DNA of 64,000 nt from Fluviibacter sp039805865 (lineage in GTDB: Bacteria; Pseudomonadota; Gammaproteobacteria; Burkholderiales; Rhodocyclaceae): the NCBI GenBank assembly GCA_039805865.1, contig JBDLTI010000003.1, forward strand, positions 21,268-85,267, written 5' to 3'. This document shows positions 1-8,442 of this stretch, piece by piece. The notes beneath the pieces were generated by a model, which saw only the letters and a list, made by a program, of their open reading frames with translations, was not told the origin of the DNA and ran no database searches. A program made the position numbers and the translations under genes. The first letter of the stretch is position 1. The number at the start of each line of letters is the position of its first letter.

Positions 1-420
1 GCTCACGGTGAAGGCCATACGCAGTAAGCTGGAATCGCACCAGCCCCAGTTCCAGTCTAGGGCATTCTTTTGCGGGAAACGGTAGGTATCCCGATAGGGC
101 CCCAGTATTTTGAGCACTTGCGCCTGTGTGTCGCCCACTTTGATTTCTGTGAAGTGTTTGAGGTCGAGCACCTGCTCTTTGCGCGTCATTTTGCCGCTGT
201 CATCGAAATACACCATGAAGCTCACCCAGCCGGCAGGGCCGCGTGGGTAAGCGAGTTGTTGCACTTGTCCTTGCGGATTCTTCCAGACCATGGCGGGTAC
301 GCCCATGGTGGACTCAACGTCAGCTACGTTAGCAACGCCGGGTTTTAAGCCGGCACCACTATAAGAGGCGCACCCAACAAGCATTAGTCCCGCAAGAAAA
401 TGTGTGAGTAGGTATTTCAT
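1..420 (-). CDS. Partial outer-membrane lipoprotein (C-terminus outside window)
   Basis: Reading the minus strand from an ATG at 418-420 gives an open frame of 140 codons that runs off the left edge. Residues 1-16 are a lipoprotein signal with the lipobox LVGC, so Cys17 would be lipidated. The mature part contains stretches such as GVANVADVESTMGVP and KVGDTQAQVLKILGP, which look like the paired short repeats of SmpA/OmlA (BamE-like) folds; that family assignment is an inference. Its ATG overlaps the TGA of the upstream ion-channel gene by four bases (ATGA), so the two are probably translated together. The function is unknown. Confidence 0.75.
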   Translation of the reverse strand, partial: MKYLLTHFLAGLMLVGCASYSGAGLKPGVANVADVESTMGVPAMVWKNPQGQVQQLAYPRGPAGWVSFMVYFDDSGKMTRKEQVLDLKHFTEIKVGDTQAQVLKILGPYRDTYRFPQKNALDWNWGWCDSSLLRMAFTVS

Positions 421-2123
421 GAGTTCAGGTATTTGCCTAACCAGCTACCTGTTTCCGCGTGGCCCGTGATGATGTAGCTCAATGCGTTGGCATAACTGCC
501 GGTGAGCTTTTGCTCGTTCCAGGCCTCGCGTGAACCTGCCCAGATGATTTTGTCACCACTATGCAGGGGCAAATCAGACGCTGGACACAAGATCAGTTGG
601 CCAGCACGTTCCAGCATCAGTGGCATTAATTTCAATGGATTATCCCGGTTCCTGTTTGAGGTCATCATGACAGATAGGGGAATAGGGGACGCTAAGTTTT
701 GTAGGGCGTGATTGAGTGCAGGGGTTTTGATACGGTTGATACGTGTTGTCCAGACATAGGGGACAAGACCAGAACAAGCTGGTGCAAGCGATTCGAGCAG
801 ATTTGTGGCCCACTCGGCTGACTGTTTTTCTACTTCACGAATAAACCGCGACAGCATGGGGGTTGTCAGGTAACTCAGGCAGGCATGCGCCACTGTCTGC
901 GTTGTCACCATGGTGAGATTGGCGTCAAATGTTTCAAAGAGTGCAGAGTTACCTGAGCTGCTCTGACGCATAACGATGAACAGATCTGGATTGAGTTCGC
1001 GTGCGGTTATGGCAATAGATAGGTTGTTGATGTCATTGTCTGACGCAGCAACCAGGCCAACGGCATCCTTGATGCCGGCATCGATGAGCGGGTTGGCTTC
1101 AGTGCCAGCGCTGACGATACTGATATGGTCATCAGGGCTGGTTGGTCGTGGATCGATGATCCGTACGTTGTCATGTAGGCCCATGTTGTCCAGACGCTGC
1201 ACAATGGCACGTCCGAAGTGGCCATAGCCGCAAATGATCCACTTACCGGTAGGGGGTTCGTGTAGTTCCGGTAGTGGGGTTCCCGGAACACGTGTTAACC
1301 ATTCCACCAATTGGTAGCTCGGGGGGCTGCGCATCGCGAGTGCTAGCCTGCGAGCATATAGGGTGTAGGGATCGACCACAAAATTGGTGCCGAATGACGC
1401 CATGTTTGAAGCCGTCGCCGCATGTTCGGCGCGGGCAATGATGGGAATGCCGGGGTTGAGTAGCCGGACTGTCATGGCAATGGCCAGGTTGGCCTCGTCA
1501 CTGTTGGTAACGGCTAATACGGCTTTACAGCGTGCGTGTTTTAGCCCGGCTATGAGGAGCGTTTCTGGAATCTGGGCATCGGCGTGAAGTGCCGGCACAT
1601 CTGCCTGGTAGTCGCCAAGTTCCAGTTCCTGCAGGGGTTCTGCACGAACATCCAGCACAACAAAGCGCATCTGAACTTGATCCAGTGTTTTGGATATAAG
1701 CGAACCTGTTTCGCCCAGGCCGCAGATGATGCAGAAAGGTTCGGTAAGATTTTTTACCTTTCGGTTGAAGCGGCTTCGTGCCAGGGCGCGTTGTAACCCC
1801 TCATCTTTAAGCAGGTTGAGGATGCTGAGGATGGAATAGGACCAACCGATAACGGTGAGGTAAATACAGACGGTGACCCAGAAACGCTGTGCATAGGAAA
1901 ATGCGTTAGGAATTTCGCCAAAGCCAATCGTTGTGGCTGTGTAACTGATGAAGTAAAACGCATCAAAGAATGTCATGGGCGCTGTTGCAGCGCCGTTTGC
2001 ATCAATACCGGGAACCAGGACGAGGCCGAAGATCGATACCGCATAAATTAGGATCATAACGATCAGCGGCGTTCTCATCCGGCGAAGGACAAGAAATAGT
2101 ACGCTGTCGTTGACGATGCTCAT
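417..2123 (-). CDS. Two-RCK potassium-channel-like protein
   Basis: A 568-residue inner-membrane protein. Two hydrophobic helices (about residues 19-40 and 80-102) flank a pore loop with the filter-like TTIGFGE at 64-70, close to the TVGYGD filter of potassium channels. Two NAD-binding Rossmann (RCK/TrkA-N) domains follow, starting at CIICGLGETG (about 131) and WIICGYGHFG (about 295). It is probably a ligand-gated potassium or cation channel. The filter Phe in place of Tyr is tolerated in this family. It lies downstream of a small four-helix membrane protein (22-base gap) and overlaps the following lipoprotein gene, suggesting one operon. Confidence 0.85.
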   Translation of the reverse strand: MSIVNDSVLFLVLRRMRTPLIVMILIYAVSIFGLVLVPGIDANGAATAPMTFFDAFYFISYTATTIGFGEIPNAFSYAQRFWVTVCIYLTVIGWSYSILSILNLLKDEGLQRALARSRFNRKVKNLTEPFCIICGLGETGSLISKTLDQVQMRFVVLDVRAEPLQELELGDYQADVPALHADAQIPETLLIAGLKHARCKAVLAVTNSDEANLAIAMTVRLLNPGIPIIARAEHAATASNMASFGTNFVVDPYTLYARRLALAMRSPPSYQLVEWLTRVPGTPLPELHEPPTGKWIICGYGHFGRAIVQRLDNMGLHDNVRIIDPRPTSPDDHISIVSAGTEANPLIDAGIKDAVGLVAASDNDINNLSIAITARELNPDLFIVMRQSSSGNSALFETFDANLTMVTTQTVAHACLSYLTTPMLSRFIREVEKQSAEWATNLLESLAPACSGLVPYVWTTRINRIKTPALNHALQNLASPIPLSVMMTSNRNRDNPLKLMPLMLERAGQLILCPASDLPLHSGDKIIWAGSREAWNEQKLTGSYANALSYIITGHAETGSWLGKYLNS

Positions 2124-2145
2124 GACCGTTGTTTGCCCGAGGGTT

Positions 2146-2529
2146 CTATCGGCGCATCATCAGTGTTTCTGCAATCAGCAGAATCACCGACACCACATTG
2201 GCGAACAGGGCGCCGCCGGATAGCGAGACAACGCTGGCTGTGATTTCCGGGGTCATACCCAGACCCAGGACATGCACGGCAAAGCCCCAGGTCACTGCAG
2301 CGGCGATGAGTTGTAGATCAGCTACCAGACTTGTGGCCAGGTGAATGGCGCCAATCTGGGTGCGGTCACCGAACTTCAGGGTCGTGGCAATGAGGTTAAC
2401 AACGATTGCGGCAAATAATTCGTAGATGTGGTGGAGCTCTGGTCGGGCAATGTCACCGATAAAGAATCCGAAGTTGAGCGTTGCCGCCAGGACAATAAAG
2501 AAACCAAAGACGACTTTTTCCAGATTCAT
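2146..2529 (-). CDS. Small four-helix membrane protein (DUF6394-like)
   Basis: A 127-residue protein made almost entirely of four hydrophobic segments (about 5-25, 37-53, 64-88, 98-124) and ending in RR. It has no catalytic motif. The sequence resembles DUF6394 proteins, which I recall lying beside TrkA-type channel genes; this is recollection, not a search. It sits 22 bases upstream of the two-RCK channel on the same strand, so an accessory role for that channel is the simplest guess. Confidence 0.6.
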   Translation of the reverse strand: MNLEKVVFGFFIVLAATLNFGFFIGDIARPELHHIYELFAAIVVNLIATTLKFGDRTQIGAIHLATSLVADLQLIAAAVTWGFAVHVLGLGMTPEITASVVSLSGGALFANVVSVILLIAETLMMRR

Positions 2530-2588
2530 GACTGAGCCTCAATATTTGTAGCGTTAACATTTTAATTATAGGCCTTGCTCGCACCCCG

Positions 2589-3350
2589 TTATAGGAAAAG
2601 AAGCTTGAGCCCAATAATGATGGTGGTGGCTTCAAATGCCCTTTTAACGAGCGTGTTTCCCTGGCGAATGGCCATATGGCTGCCTAAATAGCCACCGATG
2701 ATTGAACCGATAATCAGTGCCGGTAACCAGTCCCATGCAATATCACCGGCCAAACCCAGAACAAAGGCACCTGTCCCATTCCATACGAGGCCGCAAAGAA
2801 CCAAGGTGTAGGCAATAGCGCGTTTGTAATCCATGCCGAAGTGGCGAATTAGCCAGATCGTGAGGAATAAACCGCTACCCGAGGTGATTGATCCGTTGAG
2901 AAAACCAACCACAAAGAGTCCGGCCATGCCTTGCCAAAGTCCTGCGCCATGCCAGTTCTTGGGTGTGTATTCGATACCGAGTTTCGGTTTGAATATCGAA
3001 TAAATACCCAGGCTGATAGTTAACAACCCCAGGGTCATTAGCGCTTCTTTTTCTGGTGCTTTAAGGATTAATGATGCACCCAGGATGACGCCGGGAATAC
3101 CTGACCCCAGAATGATGAGTGAGGCTCTACGTTCAAGATGGCTTTCTCTTATATGGCGCAAAATGGCGCCAACACCCAGAAACACGCTGGCCACTTTATG
3201 GGTTGCTAAAGCAGCTGCGAAACTCAGGCCCAGGAAAATCAATATCGGAAACTGGATAAGACCTACGCCACCGCCAGATAGGGCAGAAAAGAAGTTGGCA
3301 ACGATAGCCGTGCCAAAAAGTATGGCCTGATGGGCCAGATCGAGCGTCAT
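2589..3350 (-). CDS. TSUP-family (TauE/SafE) anion transporter
   Basis: A 253-residue integral membrane protein with about eight hydrophobic segments. The N-terminal half carries the glycine-rich FSALSGGGVGLIQFP (about 21-35), and the second half GFLNGSITSGSGLFLT, the duplicated pattern of the TauE/SafE family. Members export or import sulfite, sulfoacetate or other small organosulfur anions; the substrate cannot be told from the sequence. The gene is divergent from the gene at 3419 and 59 bases upstream of the small membrane protein, so it may head that operon. Confidence 0.85.
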   Translation of the reverse strand: MTLDLAHQAILFGTAIVANFFSALSGGGVGLIQFPILIFLGLSFAAALATHKVASVFLGVGAILRHIRESHLERRASLIILGSGIPGVILGASLILKAPEKEALMTLGLLTISLGIYSIFKPKLGIEYTPKNWHGAGLWQGMAGLFVVGFLNGSITSGSGLFLTIWLIRHFGMDYKRAIAYTLVLCGLVWNGTGAFVLGLAGDIAWDWLPALIIGSIIGGYLGSHMAIRQGNTLVKRAFEATTIIIGLKLLFL

Positions 3351-3418
3351 GGGGTTAATGCCTAGGTGATAAGTCGTTATTATACGGAGCTTGAACGATC
3401 AATCTAATTCGAGCCGAC

Positions 3419-3784
3419 ATGCGTATACCCGAGATAATCGCCTTCGAACGACTCAGTGAGCCTTTGGCAACCCGCCAGGTTTTTGCGGGCCGTTTGCTGC
3501 GCTCTATGGTTATAGGCTCTTTGATTGTGGCGACTGCACTGTTTGCTGGCATGGCTGGGTACCATGTGTTCGAAGGGTTGAGCTGGATTGATTCCTTTGT
3601 GAATGCTGCGATGATTCTGTCTGGTATGGGTGTTTTGGCTGCGCCTGTGAGTGTGGAAGGCAAGTTGTTTGCCGGCCTCTATGCGATTTTTTGTGGTTTG
3701 GTGCTGATTGCTGCGACAGCGATCATGTTTACACCGGTAATCCACCGTTTCTTGCATCAGATGCATATGGACGACGAGGATTGA
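3419..3784 (+). CDS. Two-helix membrane protein resembling a degenerate ion-channel pore
   Basis: A 121-residue protein with a transmembrane helix at about 27-50, an intervening loop (WIDSFVNAAMILSGMGVLAA, 56-75) and a second helix at about 82-105 (GKLFAGLYAIFCGLVLI). The layout and the GKLF.GLYA motif are those of two-helix potassium channels, but the selectivity filter (TVGYGD-type) is replaced by LSGMGVLA. It probably does not conduct potassium and its real function is unknown. Its TGA overlaps the tadA ATG (TGATG), so the two genes are probably co-translated. Confidence 0.65.
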   Translation: MRIPEIIAFERLSEPLATRQVFAGRLLRSMVIGSLIVATALFAGMAGYHVFEGLSWIDSFVNAAMILSGMGVLAAPVSVEGKLFAGLYAIFCGLVLIAATAIMFTPVIHRFLHQMHMDDED

Positions 3785-4281
3785 TGCCGGTGACCGACCT
3801 GGATTTTATGCAACAGGCGTTAGCGCTTGCCCGTGAAGCCGCTGGCCTTGATGAGGTTCCCGTGGGGGCTTTGGTGGTTCTTGATGGTCAGGTGATTGGC
3901 CGCGGTTTTAATCAACCCATAGGTCGTCATGATCCGACGGCGCATGCAGAAATTATGGCGCTCCGTGATGCTGCTATAACGATGGGTAATTACCGTTTGC
4001 CGGGTTGTACGTTGTATGTAACGGTTGAGCCTTGCGCCATGTGCGCAGGGGCTATTCAGCATGCCCGCATTTCGCGAGTCGTTTACGGGACCTCTGAGCC
4101 TAAAACGGGCGCCTGCGGCAGCGTGCTGGATCTGTTCGCCGAACCCAGATTGAATCATCACGCTGAAGTTGAAGCAGGCTTGCTGGCTGAAGAAAGTGCT
4201 GCGTTGATTGCGGCATTCTTTCAGCGTCGTCGAGCAGAAGCGCGTGATCAGCGTGAAGCAAGGAAAAACGATGCAAATTGA
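3784..4281 (+). CDS. tadA: tRNA-specific adenosine deaminase TadA
   Basis: 165 residues from the ATG at 3784; I prefer this to an upstream start at 3691 because it overlaps the previous stop and matches the family N-terminus. TadA converts the wobble adenosine of tRNA-Arg(ACG) to inosine. The zinc-deaminase motifs are present: HAE at 54-56 (zinc ligand and general-acid Glu) and PCAMC at 83-87. The length fits bacterial TadA. The 3' end overlaps the L,D-transpeptidase start by 11 bases. Confidence 0.93.
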   Translation: MPVTDLDFMQQALALAREAAGLDEVPVGALVVLDGQVIGRGFNQPIGRHDPTAHAEIMALRDAAITMGNYRLPGCTLYVTVEPCAMCAGAIQHARISRVVYGTSEPKTGACGSVLDLFAEPRLNHHAEVEAGLLAEESAALIAAFFQRRRAEARDQREARKNDAN

Positions 4282-4753
4282 AGTGTCTATTGCCAACCAA
4301 TCACTGACATTGTTGGATGATGCCGGTGTGGTGGTCAAACGATATCTTGTTTCTACTGCCACCAAAGGTGCCGGAGAACAGATGGGCAGCTATCAGACGC
4401 CACGGGGCCGTCATCGTATTCGTGCCCGGATAGGGGATGGTTTACCCTTGGGTGCAGTTCTGCGTGGGCGCCGCCCTACGGGAGAGGTTTGCACGCCTGA
4501 GCTTATGGCGGCGCAGCCGGACAGGGATTGGATTCTGACCCGGATTTTATGGTTGTGCGGCGAAGAGCCGGGTAAAAACCGGGGCGGCCAGGTCGATACG
4601 ATGCGACGCTATGTGTATATCCATGGCACGCCAGACAGTGCCGTGTTGGGTGAGCCTGGTTCACACGGCTGCATCCGCATGCGAAATACCGATATGGTCG
4701 ATTTATTTGATTGGGTGCCCGTGGGCACACCGGTGACTATTTACGAAGACTGA
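4271..4753 (+). CDS. L,D-transpeptidase (YkuD domain), no signal peptide
   Basis: 160 residues from ATG 4271. The YkuD catalytic signature is complete: YIHGT at 116-120 and SHGCIRM at 131-137 with nucleophile Cys134. Such enzymes cross-link peptidoglycan (3-3 bonds) or attach proteins to it in the periplasm. The N-terminus MQIEVSIANQSLTLLDD begins directly with the domain and has no signal peptide or membrane anchor, which is odd for a periplasmic enzyme. The 3' end overlaps ygfZ, on the opposite strand, by 13 bases. Confidence 0.88.
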   Translation: MQIEVSIANQSLTLLDDAGVVVKRYLVSTATKGAGEQMGSYQTPRGRHRIRARIGDGLPLGAVLRGRRPTGEVCTPELMAAQPDRDWILTRILWLCGEEPGKNRGGQVDTMRRYVYIHGTPDSAVLGEPGSHGCIRMRNTDMVDLFDWVPVGTPVTIYED

Positions 4754-5661
4754 GGCTGTTGCACTTCGGTTTCGTCTGGCAAGACGCGGTCAATCAATTG
4801 AAGTGTCTGTTCGCCGGTTTCGCTTTGTAGGTAAATCGAGCCCTCAATCGCATCTTGCTGCAGCACGGCCAGTGCTTGCCATTGGCCTTGAGCATCTTGA
4901 GCGGTAGTGAGCAGGCTGCCACAGGCCTGGCCATTCAGTAGGCTGGACCGGACTTCTGCACCCGGCACCAGCGGTTGTACTGAACTAACGCGGTACAGGT
5001 GACGTTTGATTTTGCCGAGATAGTGTGTGCGAGCCACAATTTCCTGGCCGGGATAGCAGCCCTTTTTAAAGCTCACGCCGCCCAGTTTGTCCAGATTGAC
5101 CATCTGCGGCACGTAATGCTCACTCGTTGCTTGCGTGACCAGCGGGAAGCCCTGCGCGATATCGCTCAGTACCCAGAGAGCAGGGTTCGTTGTATCGCCA
5201 GATCCAGCAAGCTGTTGTAACTCGGATTCTGTGCCGGTGAGTAGGTCACGGGTGCTGTCGAGCCGAACGACCGTAACATTATCGATACGGCTAACTTGCC
5301 AGTCATTGGCGGGGAGGACGTGGTTGTTGAGTTCTGGCGCGGGGTTGAGGAGGCCATAAACCACGTCTGTTGACGGGGTTACCTGAACTTTCAGGCGCAT
5401 GACGTACATTTTAAGGCGTTTGGCAATGGCATCGCGGACATCGGCTGCCAATACCAGGCGGTAGCCGTTTTCAATGGGCCAAATGACGAAGGTGGAGAGT
5501 AGCCGACCTTTGGCCGTGCACCAGCCTGAAATCTGGGCGCGTTCGGCATTGAGCGTGCGGATGTCACTTGGCACCTGGGCATGAAGAAAGTTCTGGGCGT
5601 CTTCTCCGGTGACATCGAGGATGGCAAGGTGGGGAAGGGCAATAAATTGTGGGGTAGTCAT
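4741..5661 (-). CDS. ygfZ: Folate-binding iron-sulfur cluster repair protein YgfZ
   Basis: 306 residues. YgfZ/IBA57-type protein, related to aminomethyltransferase GcvT, which uses tetrahydrofolate and helps maintain certain Fe-S enzymes. The diagnostic KGCYPGQE motif is at 200-207 with the conserved Cys202. It is divergent from mltG (about 60 bases between starts), an arrangement common in betaproteobacteria, and convergent with the L,D-transpeptidase gene with a 13-base overlap of the ends. Confidence 0.93.
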   Translation of the reverse strand: MTTPQFIALPHLAILDVTGEDAQNFLHAQVPSDIRTLNAERAQISGWCTAKGRLLSTFVIWPIENGYRLVLAADVRDAIAKRLKMYVMRLKVQVTPSTDVVYGLLNPAPELNNHVLPANDWQVSRIDNVTVVRLDSTRDLLTGTESELQQLAGSGDTTNPALWVLSDIAQGFPLVTQATSEHYVPQMVNLDKLGGVSFKKGCYPGQEIVARTHYLGKIKRHLYRVSSVQPLVPGAEVRSSLLNGQACGSLLTTAQDAQGQWQALAVLQQDAIEGSIYLQSETGEQTLQLIDRVLPDETEVQQPQSS

Positions 5662-5722
5662 CGATCTGGATCCTGGGTCTGTGCCCGGTTAAAGCCGGTT
5701 AAGGTTGGTATCATAAGGGGCT

Positions 5723-6709
5723 ATGAAATTTTTGGCCAAATTCTTCTTTGCGACCGCATTGGCGGGGGTAATTGCCGTGCTTCTGGTCTTGCAGTGGCCG
5801 GTACCGCTGTCGGAACCGAAATTGCTGGTACGCATACCGCAGGGGGCATCGCTGCGAACGGCTGCCCACAGCCTTAATGAGGGCGGTGTAGGTATTCCTG
5901 CCTGGATTATTTCGGGCGTGGGGCGTGTGGCCGGTCTATCTACGTCGATTAAGGCCGGTAGCTATGAATTTGATCAGGGTATAGCCCTGTGGGCGTTACT
6001 GCGTAAATTATCCAGTGGTGACACCAGCCAGGCAGACATGCTTTTTGTAGAAGGGACGACTTTCCGGGATATCCGCGTCAAGCTGAATTCGCAATCCGAA
6101 CTCATACACGCCACCCGCGATATGAGTGATGCAGAGATTATGATCAAGCTGGGTGCAGCTGGTCAGTCGCCCGAGGGCTGGTTCTTTCCGGATACCTACC
6201 GTTTCGATAAACAATCCGAGGATCTTGCGGTTCTGCAGCGGGCTTTCATCGCCATGCAGAAGCAGCTCAATGCGGTGTGGCAATCACGGGAACCCAATCT
6301 GCCTTTGAAATCGCCCTATGAACTACTGATTCTGGCATCCATTGTTGAAAAAGAGACTGGCGCTGCGGCCGATCGGACTCAAATCGCCGGCGTCTTTATT
6401 AATCGTCTGCGAAAGGGGATGCGTTTGCAGACGGATCCAACGGTGATCTATGGATTAGGAGAGCGCTTCGATGGCAATCTGCGTAAAGCCGATTTGCAAC
6501 GAGACACCCCGCACAATACCTATACACGGGATGGTTTGCCCCCGACACCGATCTGTATGCCGGGCATAGCGGCACTAAAGGCGGCTGCTCACCCGGCTAA
6601 AACGGATGCCTTGTATTTTGTTGCCAAGGGTGATGGCTCCAGTCAATTTTCTGCCACGCTCGACGCACATAACCAGGCAGTTAACCAATACCAACGAGGC
6701 AAGCCCTAA
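5723..6709 (+). CDS. mltG: Endolytic murein transglycosylase MltG
   Basis: 328 residues. Inner-membrane lytic transglycosylase that cuts nascent glycan strands and sets their length. There is a single N-terminal membrane anchor (about 4-24), a LysM-like region, then the YceG domain with the catalytic Glu in ASIVEKETG and the typical LQTDPTVIYG and HNTYTRDGLPPTPI motifs. It is the first gene of the run mltG-tmk-holB-tatD; tmk starts 2 bases after its stop. Confidence 0.95.
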   Translation: MKFLAKFFFATALAGVIAVLLVLQWPVPLSEPKLLVRIPQGASLRTAAHSLNEGGVGIPAWIISGVGRVAGLSTSIKAGSYEFDQGIALWALLRKLSSGDTSQADMLFVEGTTFRDIRVKLNSQSELIHATRDMSDAEIMIKLGAAGQSPEGWFFPDTYRFDKQSEDLAVLQRAFIAMQKQLNAVWQSREPNLPLKSPYELLILASIVEKETGAAADRTQIAGVFINRLRKGMRLQTDPTVIYGLGERFDGNLRKADLQRDTPHNTYTRDGLPPTPICMPGIAALKAAAHPAKTDALYFVAKGDGSSQFSATLDAHNQAVNQYQRGKP

Positions 6710-6711
6710 TC

Positions 6712-7335
6712 ATGTCATCGATACAGCCCGGACGTTTTATTACGGTGGAAGGCATTGATGGTGCCGGTAAAAGCTCACATATTGAATGGCTCAGAGCGTA
6801 TTTAACGGCAGCAGGACATGCTGTGGTTGTTACAAGAGAACCCGGTGGTACGCCTTTGGGTGAATCTTTGCGGGCGATTTTGCTGAATGATCCGATGTCA
6901 CCTGAAACTGAAATGATGCTGATGTTTGCGGCACGTGCCGAGCATCTGGCATCGGTGATTCGCCCGGCTTTGGAATCCGGTGCTTGGGTGATTTCGGATC
7001 GTTTTTCCGATGCAACCTATGCCTATCAGGTGGGGGGCAGGGGCGTTGCCGAACAGAAATTTCTGGCATTGGAAGCGCTGGTGCAAGAAGGATTGCAGCC
7101 TGATCGCACACTATTGTTCGATGTCTCAGTGGCCACAGCTCAGGCACGGCTGCATGACACGCGTATTCTGGATCGTTTTGAACGTGAGGCCAGTGACTTC
7201 CATCAGCGGGTCAGAGAGGCCTACCATCACCGCGCAGGGCAATATCCGGCGCGCATTCGATGCGTTGCTTCTGATGTGCCGATGGAACAAGTGCGCGCAC
7301 AAATACTTACAGAATTGTCTGATTTGCTGGGCTGA
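6712..7335 (+). CDS. tmk: Thymidylate kinase
   Basis: 207 residues. Phosphorylates dTMP to dTDP in dTTP synthesis. Seen: P-loop GIDGAGKSS (about 14-22), the DR(F/Y) motif in VISDRFSDATYAYQVGGRG, and a lid region ending in ILDRFERE. Length and motif order match bacterial Tmk. It lies between mltG and holB with almost no intergenic DNA, consistent with one transcript. Confidence 0.96.
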   Translation: MSSIQPGRFITVEGIDGAGKSSHIEWLRAYLTAAGHAVVVTREPGGTPLGESLRAILLNDPMSPETEMMLMFAARAEHLASVIRPALESGAWVISDRFSDATYAYQVGGRGVAEQKFLALEALVQEGLQPDRTLLFDVSVATAQARLHDTRILDRFEREASDFHQRVREAYHHRAGQYPARIRCVASDVPMEQVRAQILTELSDLLG

Positions 7336-7336
7336 T

Positions 7337-8434
7337 ATGATCAATTGGGTTGAACTCCATCGCGATGCCTGGAACCAGATTCAAGCGGCAAAAGCAGCGG
7401 ACCGTCTGGCACACGCGCTTTTACTGACTGGCTCAGCCGGTATTGGCAAGCTGGAATTTGCGGAAAGCGTTGCCGCAGGTCTGCTCTGCGATCAACCCGG
7501 ATCCGATGGTCAGGCCTGTGGTACATGTACAGCGTGCACCTGGCATGCATCGGGTAATCATCCGGATTTCCGCCGTTTACGCCCTGAAGCTTATTCAGAA
7601 GAGTTACCGGATAGTGAGGACGCGAAGCCTTCTAGTGCCAAAGCAGATAAGAAAAAGAGTGAGCAGATTCGTATTGACCAGGTGCGTGCACTGGAATCTT
7701 TTATTCAGGTAGGGAGTCATCGGGGTCGCCGGGTGATTCTGATTGAACCAGCTGAAGCGATGAATGAAGCAACAGCCAATGCCTTGCTGAAATCGTTGGA
7801 AGAACCGCCCGCCGGCGTACATTTTCTGTTGATCAGCCACGCTGCCGAACGCTTGTTACCGACTGTACGAAGCCGTACCCGTGCGATCCCAATGGCGGTG
7901 CCAGCAAGGACAGTCGCTCTGGCGCAGATGGCAAAGATTACCCCACCATTAAGACAGGCGGATCTCTGGTTGAACCGCTGTGCGGGTGCGCTACGCTTTG
8001 CCGTAAATCTTGCTCAGGCGGCTGAAAAACATCCGAATGCCAACGATGAGGCCTTGGCAGAAGTCGCTATTCTTGATGCGCTACAGACGCAATTGCCTTT
8101 AGGTGATCGTATGGATCCATTGGCTCTCGCTAAAACCTGCGAGAGTCTCATCAAAGGAGATCAATCCGGCTTACGATTGGCATGGTTGATTGATTGGCTG
8201 CAGCGTTGGACACTCGATTTACAATTGGTGCGTCTGGGTTCAACCCCATTGGTTTTTCCAGAACAGCTCGTTGTTTTGCAGCGCCTGTCATCGCAACTGA
8301 ATGACGATGCGTTGCGTGTTTTCCCTGACTTTTTACTTGAGTCGCGTAAGTTGAGCGGGCACCCACTGAACATCAAGCTGTTTCTTGAATCTATTTTCTC
8401 GCGCACGATGGCGCTCTACGAACGGCAGGCTTAA
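7337..8434 (+). CDS. holB: DNA polymerase III subunit delta'
   Basis: 365 residues from ATG 7337, one base after the tmk stop; the open frame extends further upstream inside tmk but that part is not homologous. Clamp-loader subunit. It has the ATPase-fold GSAGIGK, a four-cysteine zinc module beginning CDQPGSDGQACGTCTAC, and the LLKSLEEPP sensor region. An acidic/Lys-rich insert (about 95-112) follows the zinc module. It is in the mltG-tmk-holB-tatD operon. Confidence 0.93.
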   Translation: MINWVELHRDAWNQIQAAKAADRLAHALLLTGSAGIGKLEFAESVAAGLLCDQPGSDGQACGTCTACTWHASGNHPDFRRLRPEAYSEELPDSEDAKPSSAKADKKKSEQIRIDQVRALESFIQVGSHRGRRVILIEPAEAMNEATANALLKSLEEPPAGVHFLLISHAAERLLPTVRSRTRAIPMAVPARTVALAQMAKITPPLRQADLWLNRCAGALRFAVNLAQAAEKHPNANDEALAEVAILDALQTQLPLGDRMDPLALAKTCESLIKGDQSGLRLAWLIDWLQRWTLDLQLVRLGSTPLVFPEQLVVLQRLSSQLNDDALRVFPDFLLESRKLSGHPLNIKLFLESIFSRTMALYERQA

Positions 8435-8442
8435 TTATTACC

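Noticed and set aside
70..348. 92-codon plus-strand frame at the left edge
   Set aside because: Antisense to the partial lipoprotein, whose lipobox and coupling to the channel gene support the minus strand.
7010..7336. Long upstream extension of holB
   Set aside because: It lies entirely inside tmk in another frame and is not like delta' proteins; ATG 7337 gives the family start.
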